Counted from the stretch's first letter, positions 34,735 through 47,855 are shown. The stretch is DNA of 64,000 nt from Paracoccus liaowanqingii (GCF_004683865.2 NZ_CP038439.1:417501-481500); one strand, 5' to 3'. Notes: generated from the letters alone by a model not told the origin. Numbers and translations are program-made.

Positions 34735-34766
34735 CGACGCAGGCAGAGGCCTTGGCGCGGGTCGTG

Positions 34767-37508
<2,742 letters not shown>

Positions 37509-37634
37509 ATTACCTTCGCCATCACGTTGTTGGGAGAGGCGCGTGACCGGGCGCCCACTTGCCCGCACCGGCTGCCTTGCCGTATCAGGGGCCAGAACGA
37601 ACGCGGCGGCGGCGCCTTCCACGGAGTTGGTCTG

Positions 37635-37663
37635 GATGTAGGCGCCGCCCGCCTGACTGTCAA
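37635..37663 (-). promoter_or_regulatory. Predicted promoter of secA
   Basis: On the minus strand TTGACA (37663-37658), a 17-bp spacer, then TACATC (37640-37635); it lies about 127 bp before the secA start. The -35 is consensus, the -10 partly. Confidence 0.55.
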
Positions 37664-37719
37664 TGTTGGCACGGGTCCCCGGACGGGGGCGCGGGTCACG
37701 ATCTGCAAAGGATTTCCCC

Positions 37720-38628
37720 ATGACACGCCCAACCCTTCCAGCGACCCTGCTGGCCGCCGCCCTGATCGCGGTGCCGATGCTGAGCCTGCCCGCCCTCGCC
37801 CAGGACGCGGCTCAGGACGCGGCCCAGGATGGGGCCCAGGCCGCCACGGCCCAGACCGCGGAGGGCGCCGATCAGGTCGTGGCCACGGTCGACGGTCAGG
37901 ACATCACCCTGGGCCAGATGATCGTCATGAAGCAATCGATCCAGGACCCGGCCATGGCCGAGCTGCCCGACCAGGCACTGTGGGACATGATGCTGGACCA
38001 GCTGATCCGCCAGACCGCCGTGGCCGCCTCGGCCGAGGAGACGGCGGGCGTGCGCGCCCAGATGGAGCTGCAGCGCCGCAACATCATGGCCGCCGCCGCC
38101 GTGTCCCAGATCGCCGGGGCCGAGCCCGCCGAGGAGGAGCTGCAGGCGCGCTATGACCAGCTGTTCGCCGAGGCCGGCAACGCCACCGAATACAATGCCG
38201 CCCACATCCTGGTCGAGACCGAGGAGAAGGCCACCGAACTGAAGGCCGAACTGGATGGCGGCGCCGATTTCGGCGACGTGGCCGAGGCGAACTCGACCGG
38301 ACCCTCGGGCCCGAACCGGGGCGATCTGGGCTGGTTCACCGCCGACCAGATGGTGCCGCCCTTCGCCGAGGCCGTGGCCGCGATGGAGCCGGGCGGGGTG
38401 TCCGACCCGGTGCAGACCGATTTCGGCTGGCACATCATCCAGCTGAACGAGACCCGCCTGCGCGAGGCCCCGCCGCTGGCCGAGGTGCGCGACGAGATCT
38501 CGCAGATGGTGCTGCGCGAGAAGGTCGAGGCCGAGATCGCCCGCCTGGTCGAGGCCGCCGAGATCCAGAAGACCGAGGGCGTCGATCCCGCCGCCCTGAG
38601 CGACATCGACCTGCTGGAGGCCAACTGA
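37720..38628 (+). CDS. Periplasmic parvulin-type peptidyl-prolyl isomerase
   Basis: SurA/PrsA-like folding catalyst. 302 residues: Sec signal [20 protein letters not shown] with cleavage after ALA (about residue 27), a short [12 protein letters not shown] repeat, a helical chaperone part, and one parvulin domain at about 155-245 containing [29 protein letters not shown] and [11 protein letters not shown] 37720 has AAAGGA upstream; a more upstream frame start lies in the promoter region. It overlaps argJ by one base (TGATG). Fits with divergent secA: secreted proteins need folding. Confidence 0.93.
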   Translation: MTRPTLPATLLAAALIAVPMLSLPALAQDAAQDAAQDGAQAATAQTAEGADQVVATVDGQDITLGQMIVMKQSIQDPAMAELPDQALWDMMLDQLIRQTAVAASAEETAGVRAQMELQRRNIMAAAAVSQIAGAEPAEEELQARYDQLFAEAGNATEYNAAHILVETEEKATELKAELDGGADFGDVAEANSTGPSGPNRGDLGWFTADQMVPPFAEAVAAMEPGGVSDPVQTDFGWHIIQLNETRLREAPPLAEVRDEISQMVLREKVEAEIARLVEAAEIQKTEGVDPAALSDIDLLEAN

Positions 38629-39881
38629 TGGGAAAGGCGGGACTTCCCGTCTCGCCCCTGGCGCCGGCGCGGTTTCCCGACCTGCCGGTGATCGCGGGGA
38701 TCGACTTTGCCAGCGCCGCGGCCGGGGTAAAATACCAGGGCCGGACCGACGTGACGCTGATCCGCATCGCGCCGGGCAGTACGGTGGCGGGGGCCTTCAC
38801 CCGGTCCTCGACCCGGGCGGCCTGCGTGCTGGACAACCAGGCCAAGCTGGCTGCCGGCGGGGACGCGCCGCAGGGCGCGGCGATCGTCATCAATTCCGGC
38901 AATGCCAATGCCTTCACCGGCGCGCGCGGCCAGGAATCGGTCGATGCCGTGACCGGGGCCGTGGCCTCGGCGCTGGACCTGCCGCGGGGGCGGGTCTTCT
39001 CGTCCTCGACCGGCGTGATCGGAGAGCCGCTGCCCCATGACCGCATCGTGGCGGTGATCGGCGATCTGGTGGCGGGTCTGGATGCAGGCGGCGTGGCGGG
39101 TGCCGCGCAGGCGATCATGACGACGGACACCTTCCCCAAAGGCGCCTCGGCGGTCGTCGAGGCCGAGGGCGGGCAGGTGCGGATCGCGGGCATCGCCAAG
39201 GGATCGGGGATGATCGCGCCCGACATGGCGACCATGCTGGTCTATCTGTTCACCGATGCGCGGGTGCCGGCCGATCTGCTGCAACAGGCGCTGTCGTCCG
39301 GGCTGGACGCGACCTTCAACGCGATCACGGTGGACAGCGACACCTCGACCTCGGACGCGCTGATCCTGGCGGCGACGGGGCAGGCGGAGGCCGCACCGAT
39401 CACCGACCTGGGGACCGATACGGGCCGGGCCTTCGTGTCGGCGCTGCACGGCGTCATGCGCGATCTGGCCCATCAGGTCGTGCGCGACGGCGAGGGGGCC
39501 ACGAAATTCGTCGAGGTCGCGGTGACCGGCGCCGCCTCTGACGCGGATGCCCACATGGTCGCCATGGCCATCGCCAATTCGCCCTTGGTCAAGACCGCCA
39601 TCGCCGGACAGGACGCCAACTGGGGCCGGATCGTCGCCGCCGTCGGCAAGTCCGGCGCCGAGGCCGACCGCGACCGGCTGCGCATCAGCTTCGGCGACAT
39701 GGTGCTGGCCGAGAACGGCTGGCGCGCGCCCGGCTATGACGAGGCCGCCGCCAGCGCCTACATGACGAACCAGGACCTGCGGATCGGCGTCGATCTGGGG
39801 CTGGGTTCGGGGGCGCGGACGGTGTGGACCTGCGACCTGACGCATGGCTATATCGACATCAACGCGGATTACCGGTCTTGA
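38628..39881 (+). CDS. argJ: Bifunctional glutamate N-acetyltransferase/ornithine acetyltransferase
   Basis: Recycles acetyl between N-acetylornithine and glutamate in arginine synthesis. 417 residues; the protein self-cleaves before Thr in KGSGMIAPDMATML (about residue 200), making alpha and beta chains, and that Thr is the nucleophile. TDTFPK and the VINSGNANAFTG stretch are other signatures. ATG 38628 uses the last base of the previous stop. It overlaps mutT by 4 bp as TTGA, so PPIase-argJ-mutT is one unit. Confidence 0.96.
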   Translation: MGKAGLPVSPLAPARFPDLPVIAGIDFASAAAGVKYQGRTDVTLIRIAPGSTVAGAFTRSSTRAACVLDNQAKLAAGGDAPQGAAIVINSGNANAFTGARGQESVDAVTGAVASALDLPRGRVFSSSTGVIGEPLPHDRIVAVIGDLVAGLDAGGVAGAAQAIMTTDTFPKGASAVVEAEGGQVRIAGIAKGSGMIAPDMATMLVYLFTDARVPADLLQQALSSGLDATFNAITVDSDTSTSDALILAATGQAEAAPITDLGTDTGRAFVSALHGVMRDLAHQVVRDGEGATKFVEVAVTGAASDADAHMVAMAIANSPLVKTAIAGQDANWGRIVAAVGKSGAEADRDRLRISFGDMVLAENGWRAPGYDEAAASAYMTNQDLRIGVDLGLGSGARTVWTCDLTHGYIDINADYRS

Positions 39882-40276
39882 CGACCGTCCTTGTCGCGGC
39901 GGTCGCGCTGATCGACCCGGACGGGCGCGTGCTTCTGGCACAGCGCCCGCCGGGCAAGTCGATGGCGGGGCTGTGGGAGTTTCCCGGCGGCAAGGTCGAG
40001 CCGGGAGAGACGCCCGAGGCGGCCCTGATCCGCGAGCTGGACGAGGAGCTGGGCATCCAGACCTGGGACAGCTGCCTGGCGCCCCTGACCTTCGCCAGCC
40101 ACGCATACGAATCGTTTCACCTGCTGATGCCGGTCTTTGCCTGCCGCAAGTGGCGCGGGATCGTGCAGCCGCGCGAGGGGCAGCAACTGGCCTGGGTTCG
40201 GGCCAATGATTTGCGCAATTACCCTATGCCACCGGCTGACATACCGCTGATACCTGCGCTGCAAATGTGGCTTTAA
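39878..40276 (+). CDS. mutT: 8-oxo-dGTP diphosphatase MutT
   Basis: Sanitises oxidised dGTP to prevent A:T to C:G changes. 132 residues with a perfect Nudix box: GGKVEPGETPEAALIREL followed by DEELGI at about residues 33-56. The QRPPGKSMAGLWEFPGGK wording is MutT-like. TTG 39878 is the start, overlapping the argJ stop as TTGA; no ATG exists further upstream that is family-like. Confidence 0.92.
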   Translation: MTTVLVAAVALIDPDGRVLLAQRPPGKSMAGLWEFPGGKVEPGETPEAALIRELDEELGIQTWDSCLAPLTFASHAYESFHLLMPVFACRKWRGIVQPREGQQLAWVRANDLRNYPMPPADIPLIPALQMWL

Positions 40277-40331
40277 AAGCACAAAACTTACCGTTCCGGT
40301 TGTCAACCTGCCTAGAAAAGTCTTAGATGAG

Positions 40332-40360
40332 GAAAGAGTGCATTCTTTGTTAACTCTTTC
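40332..40360. promoter_or_regulatory. Inverted repeat in an AT-rich leader
   Basis: GAAAGAGT (40332-40339) and ACTCTTTC (40353-40360), 13-bp spacer. It lies in an unusually AT-rich 110-bp block (40277-40386) upstream of the 42-residue protein gene, which also has GTCTTAGA twice (40320-40327 and 40371-40378) and a possible TTGTCA-N17-TTAGAT promoter at 40300-40328. Operator or mRNA hairpin. Confidence 0.6.
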
Positions 40361-40398
40361 ATGACTAACTTGTCTTAGAGCACTGAGGAGGGCTTGAC

Positions 40399-40527
40399 AT
40401 GATTCGCACCATTTCGATCGGAAGCTACATCTCGATCCAGGGTCTTTTCGAAGGATCCTCGACCAACGGCAACATCTTCGTCCGAGTCGGCGACCGCACC
40501 TTCGAGGGCAAGCCGGTCAGCGCCTGA
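40399..40527 (+). CDS. Conserved-looking 42-residue protein
   Basis: 42 residues, MIRTISIGSYISIQGLFEGS to DRTFEGKPVSA, a beta-strand-like Ile/Val/Gly pattern. GAGGAGGG ends 5 bases before ATG 40399, and codon use matches the genome. Own AT-rich leader with an inverted repeat and own terminator at 40580. I recall short proteins of this pattern in other Rhodobacteraceae but do not know a function. It is too short for most gene finders and could be missed. Existence well supported by RBS, frame, terminator and isolation. Confidence 0.72.
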   Translation: MIRTISIGSYISIQGLFEGSSTNGNIFVRVGDRTFEGKPVSA

Positions 40528-40579
40528 CAGGGTCCGGCGCGGAGGGGAGTGCCGCGTCGGCATTCATGACAGAGACAAG

Positions 40580-40608
40580 GGGGCGGTCCGCAGGGACCGC
40601 CCCTTTCT
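40580..40608 (+). terminator. Terminator of the 42-residue protein gene
   Basis: 10-bp perfect stem GGGGCGGTCC (40580-40589) with GGACCGCCCC (40594-40603), 4-nt loop, tail TTTCT. Confidence 0.85.
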
Positions 40609-40659
40609 CATGCGCGCAGGCCTCCGACACGGCGGGGGCACGGCGCGGGGCAGGAACGC

Positions 40660-40687
40660 GAAAGGGCGGCCCGAGGGCCGCCCTTTC
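40660..40687. terminator. Terminator of infB (possibly bidirectional)
   Basis: GAAAGGGCGGCC (40660-40671) with GGCCGCCCTTTC (40676-40687), 4-nt loop. Nineteen bp beyond the infB stop on the minus strand; A/T bases are on both sides of the stem. Confidence 0.8.
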
Positions 40688-40706
40688 GTCATTCCGGACC
40701 GTCGCC

Positions 40707-43262
40707 TTACAGCGAGCGTTCGACCTCTTCGCGCTCGAAGATCTCGATGACGTCGCCGGGGCGGATGTCGTCGTAGTTCTCGAAGGCCATGCCGCATTCC
40801 TGGCCGGACTGCACGTCCTTGACCTCGTCCTTGAAGCGCTTGAGCGTCTTCAGCGTGCCCTCGTGGATCACCACGTTGTCGCGCAGCAGGCGCACGCCGG
40901 CCGAGCGGCGGGCGACGCCTTCGGTCACCAGACAGCCGGCGACATTGCCGACGCCCGTGACGCGGAAGACTTCCTTGATCGTCGCGTAACCGATGAAGTT
41001 CTCGCGGATCTCGTTGGACAGCATGCCCGAGGCGGCCGCCTTGATGTCGTCCAGCAGGTTGTAGATGATCGAGTAGTAGCGGATCTCGACCCCCTTCTGG
41101 TTGGCGGCATTGCGGGCGGGGGCATTGGCACGGACGTTGAAGCCGATGACCGGCGCGCCGGATGCCTCGGCCAGACCCACATCGGATTCGGTGATCGCAC
41201 CGACGCCGTAATGCAGGACGCGGACGCGCACCTCGTCGTTGCCGACCTTCTCCAGCGCCTGCACGATGGCCTCGGCCGAACCCTGCACGTCGGCCTTGAG
41301 GACGACGGACAGTTCCGAGACGCTGACATCGGCCTTCGCCTTGGCCATCATCTGCTCCAGGGTCGTCGCGGCACCGGCGGCGGCGCGCTTGTCCTTGGTC
41401 TGCTGGGCACGGAACTCGACGATCTCGCGGGCCTGCGCCTCGGTCTCGACCACGTTCAGCACGTCGCCGGCCTCGGGAGTGCCGTTCAGGCCCAGAACCT
41501 CGACGGGGACGGAGGGACCGGCCTCGTCGACGCGCTCGCCCTGGTCGTTGATCAGGGCGCGGACCTTGCCCCACTGCTCGCCCACGACGAAGATGTCGCC
41601 GCGGCGCAGGGTGCCGTGCTGCACGAGGACGGTCGCGACGGGGCCGCGGCCCACGTCCAGCTGCGCCTCGATCACCGCGCCCTGAGCGGCGCGGTTCGGG
41701 TTGGCCTTGAGTTCCAGATATTCCGCCTGAAGTGCGATGGCCTCCAGCAGCTCGTCCAGACCCTGGCCGGTCTTGGCCGAGACCTCGACATCCTGCACGT
41801 CGCCCGACATGGCCTCGACGACCACCTCGTGCTGCAGCAGTGACGTCCGGACCTTCTGCGGATCGGCGGCGGGGCGGTCGATCTTGTTGATCGCCACGAT
41901 CATCGGGACATTGGCGGCCTTGGCGTGGTTGATCGCCTCGACCGTCTGCGGCATGACCGCGTCATCGGCGGCCACGACCAGCACGACGATGTCGGTCACG
42001 TTCGCGCCGCGGGCGCGCATCGAGGTGAAGGCCGCGTGGCCCGGCGTGTCCAGGAAGGACAGCACCGCGCCCGAATCGGTCGTCACCTGATAGGCGCCGA
42101 TATGCTGGGTGATCCCGCCGGCCTCGCCCGAGACGACATTGGCCTTGCGGATCGCGTCCAGAAGCGAGGTCTTGCCGTGGTCGACATGGCCCATGATCGT
42201 GATGATCGGCGGGCGGGTAACCAGATCCTCGTCCTTGTCATCGACCGAATCGATGACCTGCTCCACGTCGCGGTCGCTGACGCGGATGAACTTGTGGCCG
42301 AATTCCTCGATCACCAGCTCGGCCGTGTCGGCGTCGATGGGCTGGTTGATGGTGACCATCATGCCCATCTTCATCAGCGACTTGACCACGTCGGCGGCGC
42401 GTTCCGCCATCCGGTTGGCCAGTTCCTGCACCACGATGGTTTCCGGCAGGCGGACCTCGCGGAACTGCTTCTCGGGACGCGGGGACTGCCCCATCGCCTT
42501 CTGGCGGGTGCGTTCCTGCTTGCGCTTCATCGCGGCCATCGAGCGCGGACGCCCGGCCTCGCCGTTCAGCGCCTGGTTCAGCGACAGCTTTCCGCCGCGG
42601 CGGCTGTCATCGGTCTTGACCTTGGCAGCCTTGTCGCGGTCGGGACGATCGCCCGCGCGGTCGGTCTTGCGGGCCACGCCGGTGGTGACGCCCTTGGTCT
42701 CGGCGCGCGAGGCGGCAGCCTCGATGCTGGCCTGATCGGGGGCGTCGGGCTTGGCGGCACCAGCGGAGGGCTTGGGACGCTCCTGGCGCGGCTCGGCCTT
42801 GCGGCGAGCCTCGTCTGCGGCATCCTGGACGGCCAGGGCCTCGGCCAGCGCCTTGGCCTTCTGGGCCTCCTCGCGCTCGCGCTCTTCCTTGGCCTTCGCC
42901 TCGATATCGGCGCGGCGGCGCTCGCGCTCTTCCTCGCGGGCCTTCTCGTCGGCCAGACGCTGCGCGGCATCATCCGCCTCGCGCGCCTTGGCGGCGGCAA
43001 GCGCCTTGAGGCGGCGCTCCATCTCGGCATCCGAGATGCCGGCGGGGCGCTTGGAGCTGTCGCCGGCCATGCGGGCGGTCAGCGGGTTCTTCTCTTTTTC
43101 AGCCGTGGTCATCGGCGTGGCTGCCTTGGGCACCACGACGCGCTTGCGCTTGGTTTCCACGACGACGCTTTTGGTGCGACCGTGGCTGAAGCTTTGCTTG
43201 ACCTGGCCCGAACGGCCAGCGCCGCCGAGACCCAGGGGGGTTTTTCCGTCTTTGTCGCTCAT
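40707..43262 (-). CDS. infB: Translation initiation factor IF-2
   Basis: GTPase that brings fMet-tRNA to the 30S subunit. 851 residues: Lys/Glu/Ala-rich N-terminal part, then G1 [15 protein letters not shown] (about residue 354), G3 DTPGHAAF, G4 NKID, G5 SAKTGQG, followed by the beta-barrel and fMet-binding C-terminal domains. The start used is 43262 (MSDKDGK); ATG 43274 overlaps the upstream TGA as ATGA and is the alternative. Last gene of rimP-nusA-ylxR-infB. Confidence 0.96.
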   Translation of the reverse strand: MSDKDGKTPLGLGGAGRSGQVKQSFSHGRTKSVVVETKRKRVVVPKAATPMTTAEKEKNPLTARMAGDSSKRPAGISDAEMERRLKALAAAKAREADDAAQRLADEKAREEERERRRADIEAKAKEEREREEAQKAKALAEALAVQDAADEARRKAEPRQERPKPSAGAAKPDAPDQASIEAAASRAETKGVTTGVARKTDRAGDRPDRDKAAKVKTDDSRRGGKLSLNQALNGEAGRPRSMAAMKRKQERTRQKAMGQSPRPEKQFREVRLPETIVVQELANRMAERAADVVKSLMKMGMMVTINQPIDADTAELVIEEFGHKFIRVSDRDVEQVIDSVDDKDEDLVTRPPIITIMGHVDHGKTSLLDAIRKANVVSGEAGGITQHIGAYQVTTDSGAVLSFLDTPGHAAFTSMRARGANVTDIVVLVVAADDAVMPQTVEAINHAKAANVPMIVAINKIDRPAADPQKVRTSLLQHEVVVEAMSGDVQDVEVSAKTGQGLDELLEAIALQAEYLELKANPNRAAQGAVIEAQLDVGRGPVATVLVQHGTLRRGDIFVVGEQWGKVRALINDQGERVDEAGPSVPVEVLGLNGTPEAGDVLNVVETEAQAREIVEFRAQQTKDKRAAAGAATTLEQMMAKAKADVSVSELSVVLKADVQGSAEAIVQALEKVGNDEVRVRVLHYGVGAITESDVGLAEASGAPVIGFNVRANAPARNAANQKGVEIRYYSIIYNLLDDIKAAASGMLSNEIRENFIGYATIKEVFRVTGVGNVAGCLVTEGVARRSAGVRLLRDNVVIHEGTLKTLKRFKDEVKDVQSGQECGMAFENYDDIRPGDVIEIFEREEVERSL

Positions 43263-43270
43263 CTGCGTCT

Positions 43271-43894
43271 TCATTCCTTCCCGACGGCCGTATTGCCATC
43301 GTCATGCCCGCGCAGACCCGTCAGTCTGCCGGCTTCCAAGATTACCTTGTCCGTCAGGCCACCCTTCGCAAGCGCGCCGTGTATGACATGATCACGCCCA
43401 AAGGACAAACCCAATTCTGAGGCGGTCAGGCAGCCGAACCAGCGTCCGCCGGTGGGCGTCCACAGCTTGCCCTTGCCCCGTTCCGACCCGTCGCTGGCCT
43501 GAAGCAGCACCTTGGCGCGCCCCTCGGCCAGCCAGCCCTTCACCTTCTCGAACCCGGCCACCGCGCGGCCCGCCTTGCGGGTCAGCGACACGAGGTCGAT
43601 CAGCCGGCGGGCGACCCCCGCCTCGACCAGATCGGGCAGGTTCGGATCCGCCTGCACGGGCGCCTTGGCGGCGCGCGAGAACAGGTTCTTGCCCACCGCC
43701 TTCTGCAGCGCCGCCTTGTCGGCGGCGACCCAGATGCCGCGGCCGGGCAGCTTTTCGGCCAGATCGGGCACGACCTGCCCGTCGGGACCGATCACGAAGC
43801 GGATCAGCCCGCGCTTGGGTTGCACCTCGCCGGTGGCGATGCACCGGCGCTCCGGGTCGTCGTCCCGGTCCTTGTCACGTCCGCCTCGGCTCAA
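43271..43894 (-). CDS. YlxR/RnpM plus L7Ae-like RNA-binding protein
   Basis: 207 residues joining two RNA-binding parts: an N-terminal YlxR (DUF448) domain with [19 protein letters not shown] and [12 protein letters not shown], and a C-terminal region resembling ribosomal L7Ae ([19 protein letters not shown] near residue 97). YlxR proteins bind RNase P RNA or act in transcription; the fused form is usual in alphaproteobacteria and sits between nusA and infB. Its TGA overlaps the potential infB ATG 43274. Function in this organism is inferred. Confidence 0.88.
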   Translation of the reverse strand: MSRGGRDKDRDDDPERRCIATGEVQPKRGLIRFVIGPDGQVVPDLAEKLPGRGIWVAADKAALQKAVGKNLFSRAAKAPVQADPNLPDLVEAGVARRLIDLVSLTRKAGRAVAGFEKVKGWLAEGRAKVLLQASDGSERGKGKLWTPTGGRWFGCLTASELGLSFGRDHVIHGALAKGGLTDKVILEAGRLTGLRGHDDGNTAVGKE

Positions 43895-43918
43895 GCTGTG
43901 TTCCGCTCCGGAGCCCGA

Positions 43919-45550
43919 TCAGGCCCCGGCCTCCTGGTTGGGGGTGTCGTCATCGTCTTCGGTCTCGTCGGCCTCGAGCTCGCCCTCAAGCTCGGTCGGA
44001 TCGACCCAGCCCAGAAGCACGCGCGCGGTCATGACCATGGTCTGCGCTTCCTCGAGGCTGACCTCGAAGCTTTCCAGCAGACCCTCGTCCTTGACGCGGG
44101 CGCCGTTCACCGTGGTCCAGCCGCCGGCCAGTTCCCAGTCCGCGCAGGTCGCGAAATCTTCCAGCGTCTTGATGCCGTCCTTGGCCAGCGCCTCCAGCAT
44201 CTGGGGGGTGAGGCCCTCGAATTCAACCAGGCTGTCCTCGACGCCAAGCGCGCGGGCGGCGTCCAGGGCGGCCTTGTTCTTGGCCTCCAGCACGTCGCGG
44301 GCACGGGCCTGCAGCTCGGCGGCGGTGTCGCCGTCGACGCCGTCGATGGTCAGCAGCTCGTCCTGGTCGACATAGGCGACCTCTTCGAGATTGGTGAAGC
44401 CCTCGGCGACCAGCAGCTGGGCGAAGAACTCGTCCAGGTCCAGCGCCTCCATGAAGAGCGCGGTGCGCGAGTTGAACTCGGCCTGACGGCGCTTGGATTC
44501 CTCCTCATCCGTCAGGATGTCGATGTCCAGGCCGGTCAGCTGGCTGGCCAGTCGCACGTTCTGGCCGCGACGGCCGATGGCCAGGGACAGCTGTTCGTCG
44601 GGAACCACGACCTCGATCTTGTTGGCCTCCTCGTCGAAGACGACCTTGCTGACCTCGGCGGGCTGCAGGGCGTTCACGAGGAACGTCGCCTGATCCTCGT
44701 TCCACGGGATGATGTCGATCTTCTCGCCCTGCAATTCGCCGACGACGGCCTGCACGCGGCTGCCGCGCATGCCGACGCAGGCGCCGACCGGGTCGATCGA
44801 GCTGTCATAGCTGATGACCGCGATCTTGGCGCGTGAACCGGGATCGCGGGCGACGGCCTTGATCTCGATCACGCCGTCATAGATCTCGGGGACTTCCATC
44901 TTGAACAGCTCGGCCATGAACTGCGGATCGGTGCGCGACAGGAAGATCTGCGGGCCGCGCGTCTCGCGGCGCACGTCCTTGATATAGGCGCGGATGCGGT
45001 CGTTCGGGCGATAGCTTTCGCGGCCGATCTTCTCGTTGCGGCGCAGGATCGCCTCTCCGCGGCCCACATCGACGATGATGTTGCCGTATTCCTCGCGCTT
45101 GACGACGCCGTTGATGATGGTGCCGGCACGGTCCTTGAATTCCTCGTACTGGCGATCGCGCTCGGCCTCGCGCACGCGCTGCAGGATCACCTGCTTGGCG
45201 GATTGCGCGGCGATGCGGCCCAGTTCGACCGGGGGCACGATGTCGATGATCTCGTCGCCGATCTTGGGATCGTCCAGATAGGGACGGGCCTGCTCGACCG
45301 TCACCTGCGCCTGATAGTTCTCGACCTCGTCATCGGCCATCACGGTGCGGACGCGGGTGAAGCTGGCATTGCCGGTCTTGCGGTCGATCTTGACGCGGAT
45401 GTCCATCTCGGCCCCGTAGCGCGACTTGGCGGCACGGGCGAGGCTGTCCTCCATCGCCTCGATGACCAGCTCGGGCTCGATCATCTTCTCGCGGGCGACG
45501 GCTTCGGCCGTCTGCAGCAGTTCAAGCTGGTTGGCAGAGGTGATCGCCAT
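43919..45550 (-). CDS. nusA: Transcription elongation/termination factor NusA
   Basis: RNA polymerase-binding factor for pausing, termination and antitermination. 543 residues: N-terminal polymerase-binding domain ([20 protein letters not shown]), S1 domain, KH domains with [16 protein letters not shown], and two acidic repeats in the C-terminal part. The preferred start is ATG 45550 with AAGGAG 6 bases upstream; GTG 45553 is 3 bp earlier. 3 bp separate it from the rimP stop. The C-terminal tail is strongly acidic. Confidence 0.96.
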   Translation of the reverse strand: MAITSANQLELLQTAEAVAREKMIEPELVIEAMEDSLARAAKSRYGAEMDIRVKIDRKTGNASFTRVRTVMADDEVENYQAQVTVEQARPYLDDPKIGDEIIDIVPPVELGRIAAQSAKQVILQRVREAERDRQYEEFKDRAGTIINGVVKREEYGNIIVDVGRGEAILRRNEKIGRESYRPNDRIRAYIKDVRRETRGPQIFLSRTDPQFMAELFKMEVPEIYDGVIEIKAVARDPGSRAKIAVISYDSSIDPVGACVGMRGSRVQAVVGELQGEKIDIIPWNEDQATFLVNALQPAEVSKVVFDEEANKIEVVVPDEQLSLAIGRRGQNVRLASQLTGLDIDILTDEEESKRRQAEFNSRTALFMEALDLDEFFAQLLVAEGFTNLEEVAYVDQDELLTIDGVDGDTAAELQARARDVLEAKNKAALDAARALGVEDSLVEFEGLTPQMLEALAKDGIKTLEDFATCADWELAGGWTTVNGARVKDEGLLESFEVSLEEAQTMVMTARVLLGWVDPTELEGELEADETEDDDDTPNQEAGA

Positions 45551-45553
45551 CAC

Positions 45554-46222
45554 TCACTCCTTCGGTTGGACGGCGTCGGGGCCATCGGTGTCGTCGGTTT
45601 CGATCTCGTCGAAGGCGGTTTCGTCCAGGTTGTCGATCTCGACCCCGGCTTCCTTCTTCTGACGCAGCATTTCCTTGATCAGCTCGTCCGTCAGGACAAG
45701 TTTCGCATCCGACAGCAGGTCGAAATGCAGACCGATCGTGTGGGTCTGGCCCTGATCCTCGATGTTGATCAGCACCTCGTCGCCCTCGACGCCGGCCAGG
45801 AGGCCCTTGAATCGCTTGCGGCCGTCGATGGGCTGGTTGATGTCCAGCCGCGCCTCGTAGCCCTCGAAGGCTTCGAAATCCTTCAGGCGGGTCAGGGGGC
45901 GGTCGATGCCGGGGCTGGAGACCTCGAGGTAATAGTTGTCGGCGATCGGATCCTCGACATCCAGCGTGGCGCTGACGGCGGTCGAGATCTGCGCGCAATC
46001 GTCCACGTTGATGCCGCCCTCGGGGCGGTCGGCCATGATCTGCAGCGTCGCGGTCTTGCCGCCCTGCAGGCGCACGCGCACCAGCTCGTAGCCCAGATCC
46101 TCGATCACCGGAATGATGATCTCGGCCAGGCGCCGGTCGATGGCGGTCTTGGCGATCAGGTCGTTCGTCGCGGACAGGCCGGGCGCGGGCGAGCCGTCGG
46201 GCTGGGACAGATCGTCGGACAT
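45554..46222 (-). CDS. rimP: Ribosome maturation factor RimP
   Basis: Needed for 30S subunit maturation. 222 residues: N-terminal alpha/beta domain ([20 protein letters not shown]) and C-terminal SH3-like barrel, with [19 protein letters not shown], the family hallmark, and an acidic C-terminal extension. ATG 46222 is chosen by AAAGGA about 6 bases upstream; ATG 46240 would add six residues. A hairpin with a T5 tail lies immediately upstream, so this operon may be controlled by attenuation. Confidence 0.92.
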   Translation of the reverse strand: MSDDLSQPDGSPAPGLSATNDLIAKTAIDRRLAEIIIPVIEDLGYELVRVRLQGGKTATLQIMADRPEGGINVDDCAQISTAVSATLDVEDPIADNYYLEVSSPGIDRPLTRLKDFEAFEGYEARLDINQPIDGRKRFKGLLAGVEGDEVLINIEDQGQTHTIGLHFDLLSDAKLVLTDELIKEMLRQKKEAGVEIDNLDETAFDEIETDDTDGPDAVQPKE

Positions 46223-46241
46223 GAAGATCCTTTCGGACATG

Positions 46242-46265
46242 AAAAAGGGGCCGTCAGCGGGCCCC
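46242..46265 (-). terminator. Terminator hairpin just before rimP (putative attenuator)
   Basis: On the minus strand GGGGCC (46265-46260), 7-nt loop, GGCCCC (46252-46247), then TTTTT (46246-46242). The run of T ends right before the first possible rimP ATG (46240). Upstream, GCAGGG (46284-46289) and CCCTGC (46297-46302) form a second stem and CGGAAGTTCCG (46269-46279) a third. This is the arrangement of a transcriptional attenuator; a rimP leader attenuator family has been proposed in proteobacteria, which is recall, not a search. Confidence 0.6.
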
Positions 46266-46355
46266 GAGCGGAAGTTCCGGTGGGCAGGGTTTGGACCCCT
46301 GCACCGCTGTTGAGCGTCATATAGCCCCGTGCCTGCCGGAATGCAAGCGCGCTTC

Positions 46356-46817
46356 TCAGGCGCTGGCGCCGGGGTTGTCGCGCCAGACGCGCCAGTTCAG
46401 CCCGGTCGCCACCACCAGCCAGGCCAGATAGGGCAGAAGCAGCAGCCCCGACCGCCAGTCCAGCTGCCAGACGGCGACCGTCAGGCTGGCCACCGTCACC
46501 AGCAGCGTGGACATGATCACCATGCCCAAGGCCATCATCCGCGCGCCGAAGAAGACCGGCGTCCACAGCGTGTTCAGCGCGATCTGCGCCGCCCACAGCG
46601 CCAGCGCCGGCCCGGCGCCGGGCAGCAGCGCCACGCGCGCGGCGGCGAAGGCCGAGAGCAGGTAGATGGCGCTCCATGCAACCGGGAAGGCCCATTTCGG
46701 CGGGGTGAAGCCGGGTTTCTTCAGCCCGTCATACCAAGCGCCCGGCTTGAAGATCACGCCGGTCGACGCCGCCGCTACGCTGGCCAGCAGGAAGATCAGG
46801 AACAGGTTCAGGCTCAT
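46356..46817 (-). CDS. tspO: TspO/MBR-family tryptophan-rich membrane protein
   Basis: Outer- or inner-membrane five-helix protein related to the mitochondrial benzodiazepine receptor; in Rhodobacter relatives TspO modulates tetrapyrrole-linked gene expression. 153 residues with the family positions in [20 protein letters not shown] and [12 protein letters not shown], and [16 protein letters not shown] at the end. Start ATG 46817 overlaps the upstream iminopeptidase stop as ATGA. Ligand binding is not readable from sequence. Confidence 0.9.
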   Translation of the reverse strand: MSLNLFLIFLLASVAAASTGVIFKPGAWYDGLKKPGFTPPKWAFPVAWSAIYLLSAFAAARVALLPGAGPALALWAAQIALNTLWTPVFFGARMMALGMVIMSTLLVTVASLTVAVWQLDWRSGLLLLPYLAWLVVATGLNWRVWRDNPGASA

Positions 46818-47806
46818 CGCGGGGTCTTTCGGCTGCGGTCCTGGTCGCGGACCCCGTCCATGACGGCCGCCAGTTCGGCGGTGATGCGGGGTTCGGACAG
46901 CGCATGCCCCGAGGCCGGGATCAACCGCAGGTCGCAGCCCGGCCAGCCCTCGGCCAGCGCATGCGCGCCGATGGGCGGGCAGACCATGTCATAGCGGCCC
47001 TGCACGATGATGGCGGGCAGATGCTCGATCCGGGCGCGGTCGCGCAGAAGCTGCCCCTCGTCTAGGAAGCAGCGGTTGCCGAAATAGTGATTCTCGAGCC
47101 GGGCGAAGGCGCGGGCGTAATCGGCGGGGGCGTGGCTGGTGGCCTGCGACTGCAGCCCGGCCAGCGCGTTTTCCCACATGAGCCAAGGCTGGGCGAAGCG
47201 CGCCTGCCGCCCCGGATCGCTGTCGAACAGCCGCAGGTGATAGGCGCCGATCATGTCGTGCCGCTCGGCCTGCGGGATCGGTTCCTGGAACCGCGCCCAG
47301 AGGTCGGGGAAGAACCGCGCCGCACCGCCGCCATAGAACCAGTCCAGCTCGGATTGCGTGCCCAGGAAGACGCCGCGCAGGATCAGCCCGCTGACATGGT
47401 CGGGATGGGTCTCGGCATAGGCCAGGGCCAGCGTCGCCCCCCAGCTGCCGCCGAACAGTAGCCAGCGGTCGATGCCAAGGCGGGCGCGGATCAGCGCGAT
47501 GTCGGCGATCAGGTGGGGGGTCGTGTTGGCCTGCACGCAGGCGGTGGGACGCGAGCGTCCGCAGCCGCGCTGGTCGAACAGCACCACGCGGAAATGGCCG
47601 GGGTCGAAGAAGCGCCGCATGAAGGGGCTGCAGCCGCCGCCCGGGCCGCCATGCAGCACCAGGACGGGGCGTCCCTCGGGGTTGCCGCATTCCTCGACAT
47701 AGATGGTGTGCCCGTCGCCCACCTCGATCATGTGTCGGGCAAAGGGCTCGACCGCCGGGTGAAGGCGGCCATGTGACGCGGAGATTTGTCCTGCCAATCG
47801 GTCCAT
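46814..47806 (-). CDS. pip: Proline iminopeptidase
   Basis: Alpha/beta hydrolase releasing N-terminal proline from peptides. 330 residues, S33 family: HGGPGGGCSP oxyanion region (about residue 53), FDQRGCGRS, the nucleophile elbow GGSWGATLALAYA (Ser about 120), Asp in IIVQGRYDMVCP and His in PASGHALSEP. ATG 47806 is chosen because upstream in-frame Mets lie in the ubiG promoter region. Overlaps tspO by 4 bp. Divergent from ubiG (49 bp). Confidence 0.93.
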   Translation of the reverse strand: MDRLAGQISASHGRLHPAVEPFARHMIEVGDGHTIYVEECGNPEGRPVLVLHGGPGGGCSPFMRRFFDPGHFRVVLFDQRGCGRSRPTACVQANTTPHLIADIALIRARLGIDRWLLFGGSWGATLALAYAETHPDHVSGLILRGVFLGTQSELDWFYGGGAARFFPDLWARFQEPIPQAERHDMIGAYHLRLFDSDPGRQARFAQPWLMWENALAGLQSQATSHAPADYARAFARLENHYFGNRCFLDEGQLLRDRARIEHLPAIIVQGRYDMVCPPIGAHALAEGWPGCDLRLIPASGHALSEPRITAELAAVMDGVRDQDRSRKTPR

Positions 47807-47855
47807 CCTGACACTATAAGACCTCTCGTCGCCGCCCGCCAGAAGGACCTCAGCC

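Noticed and set aside
46284..46302. A T-arm-like stem-loop that might belong to a tRNA before rimP
   Set aside because: The loop reads GTCCAAA instead of TTCRAN on the minus strand and no acceptor or anticodon arm can be formed.
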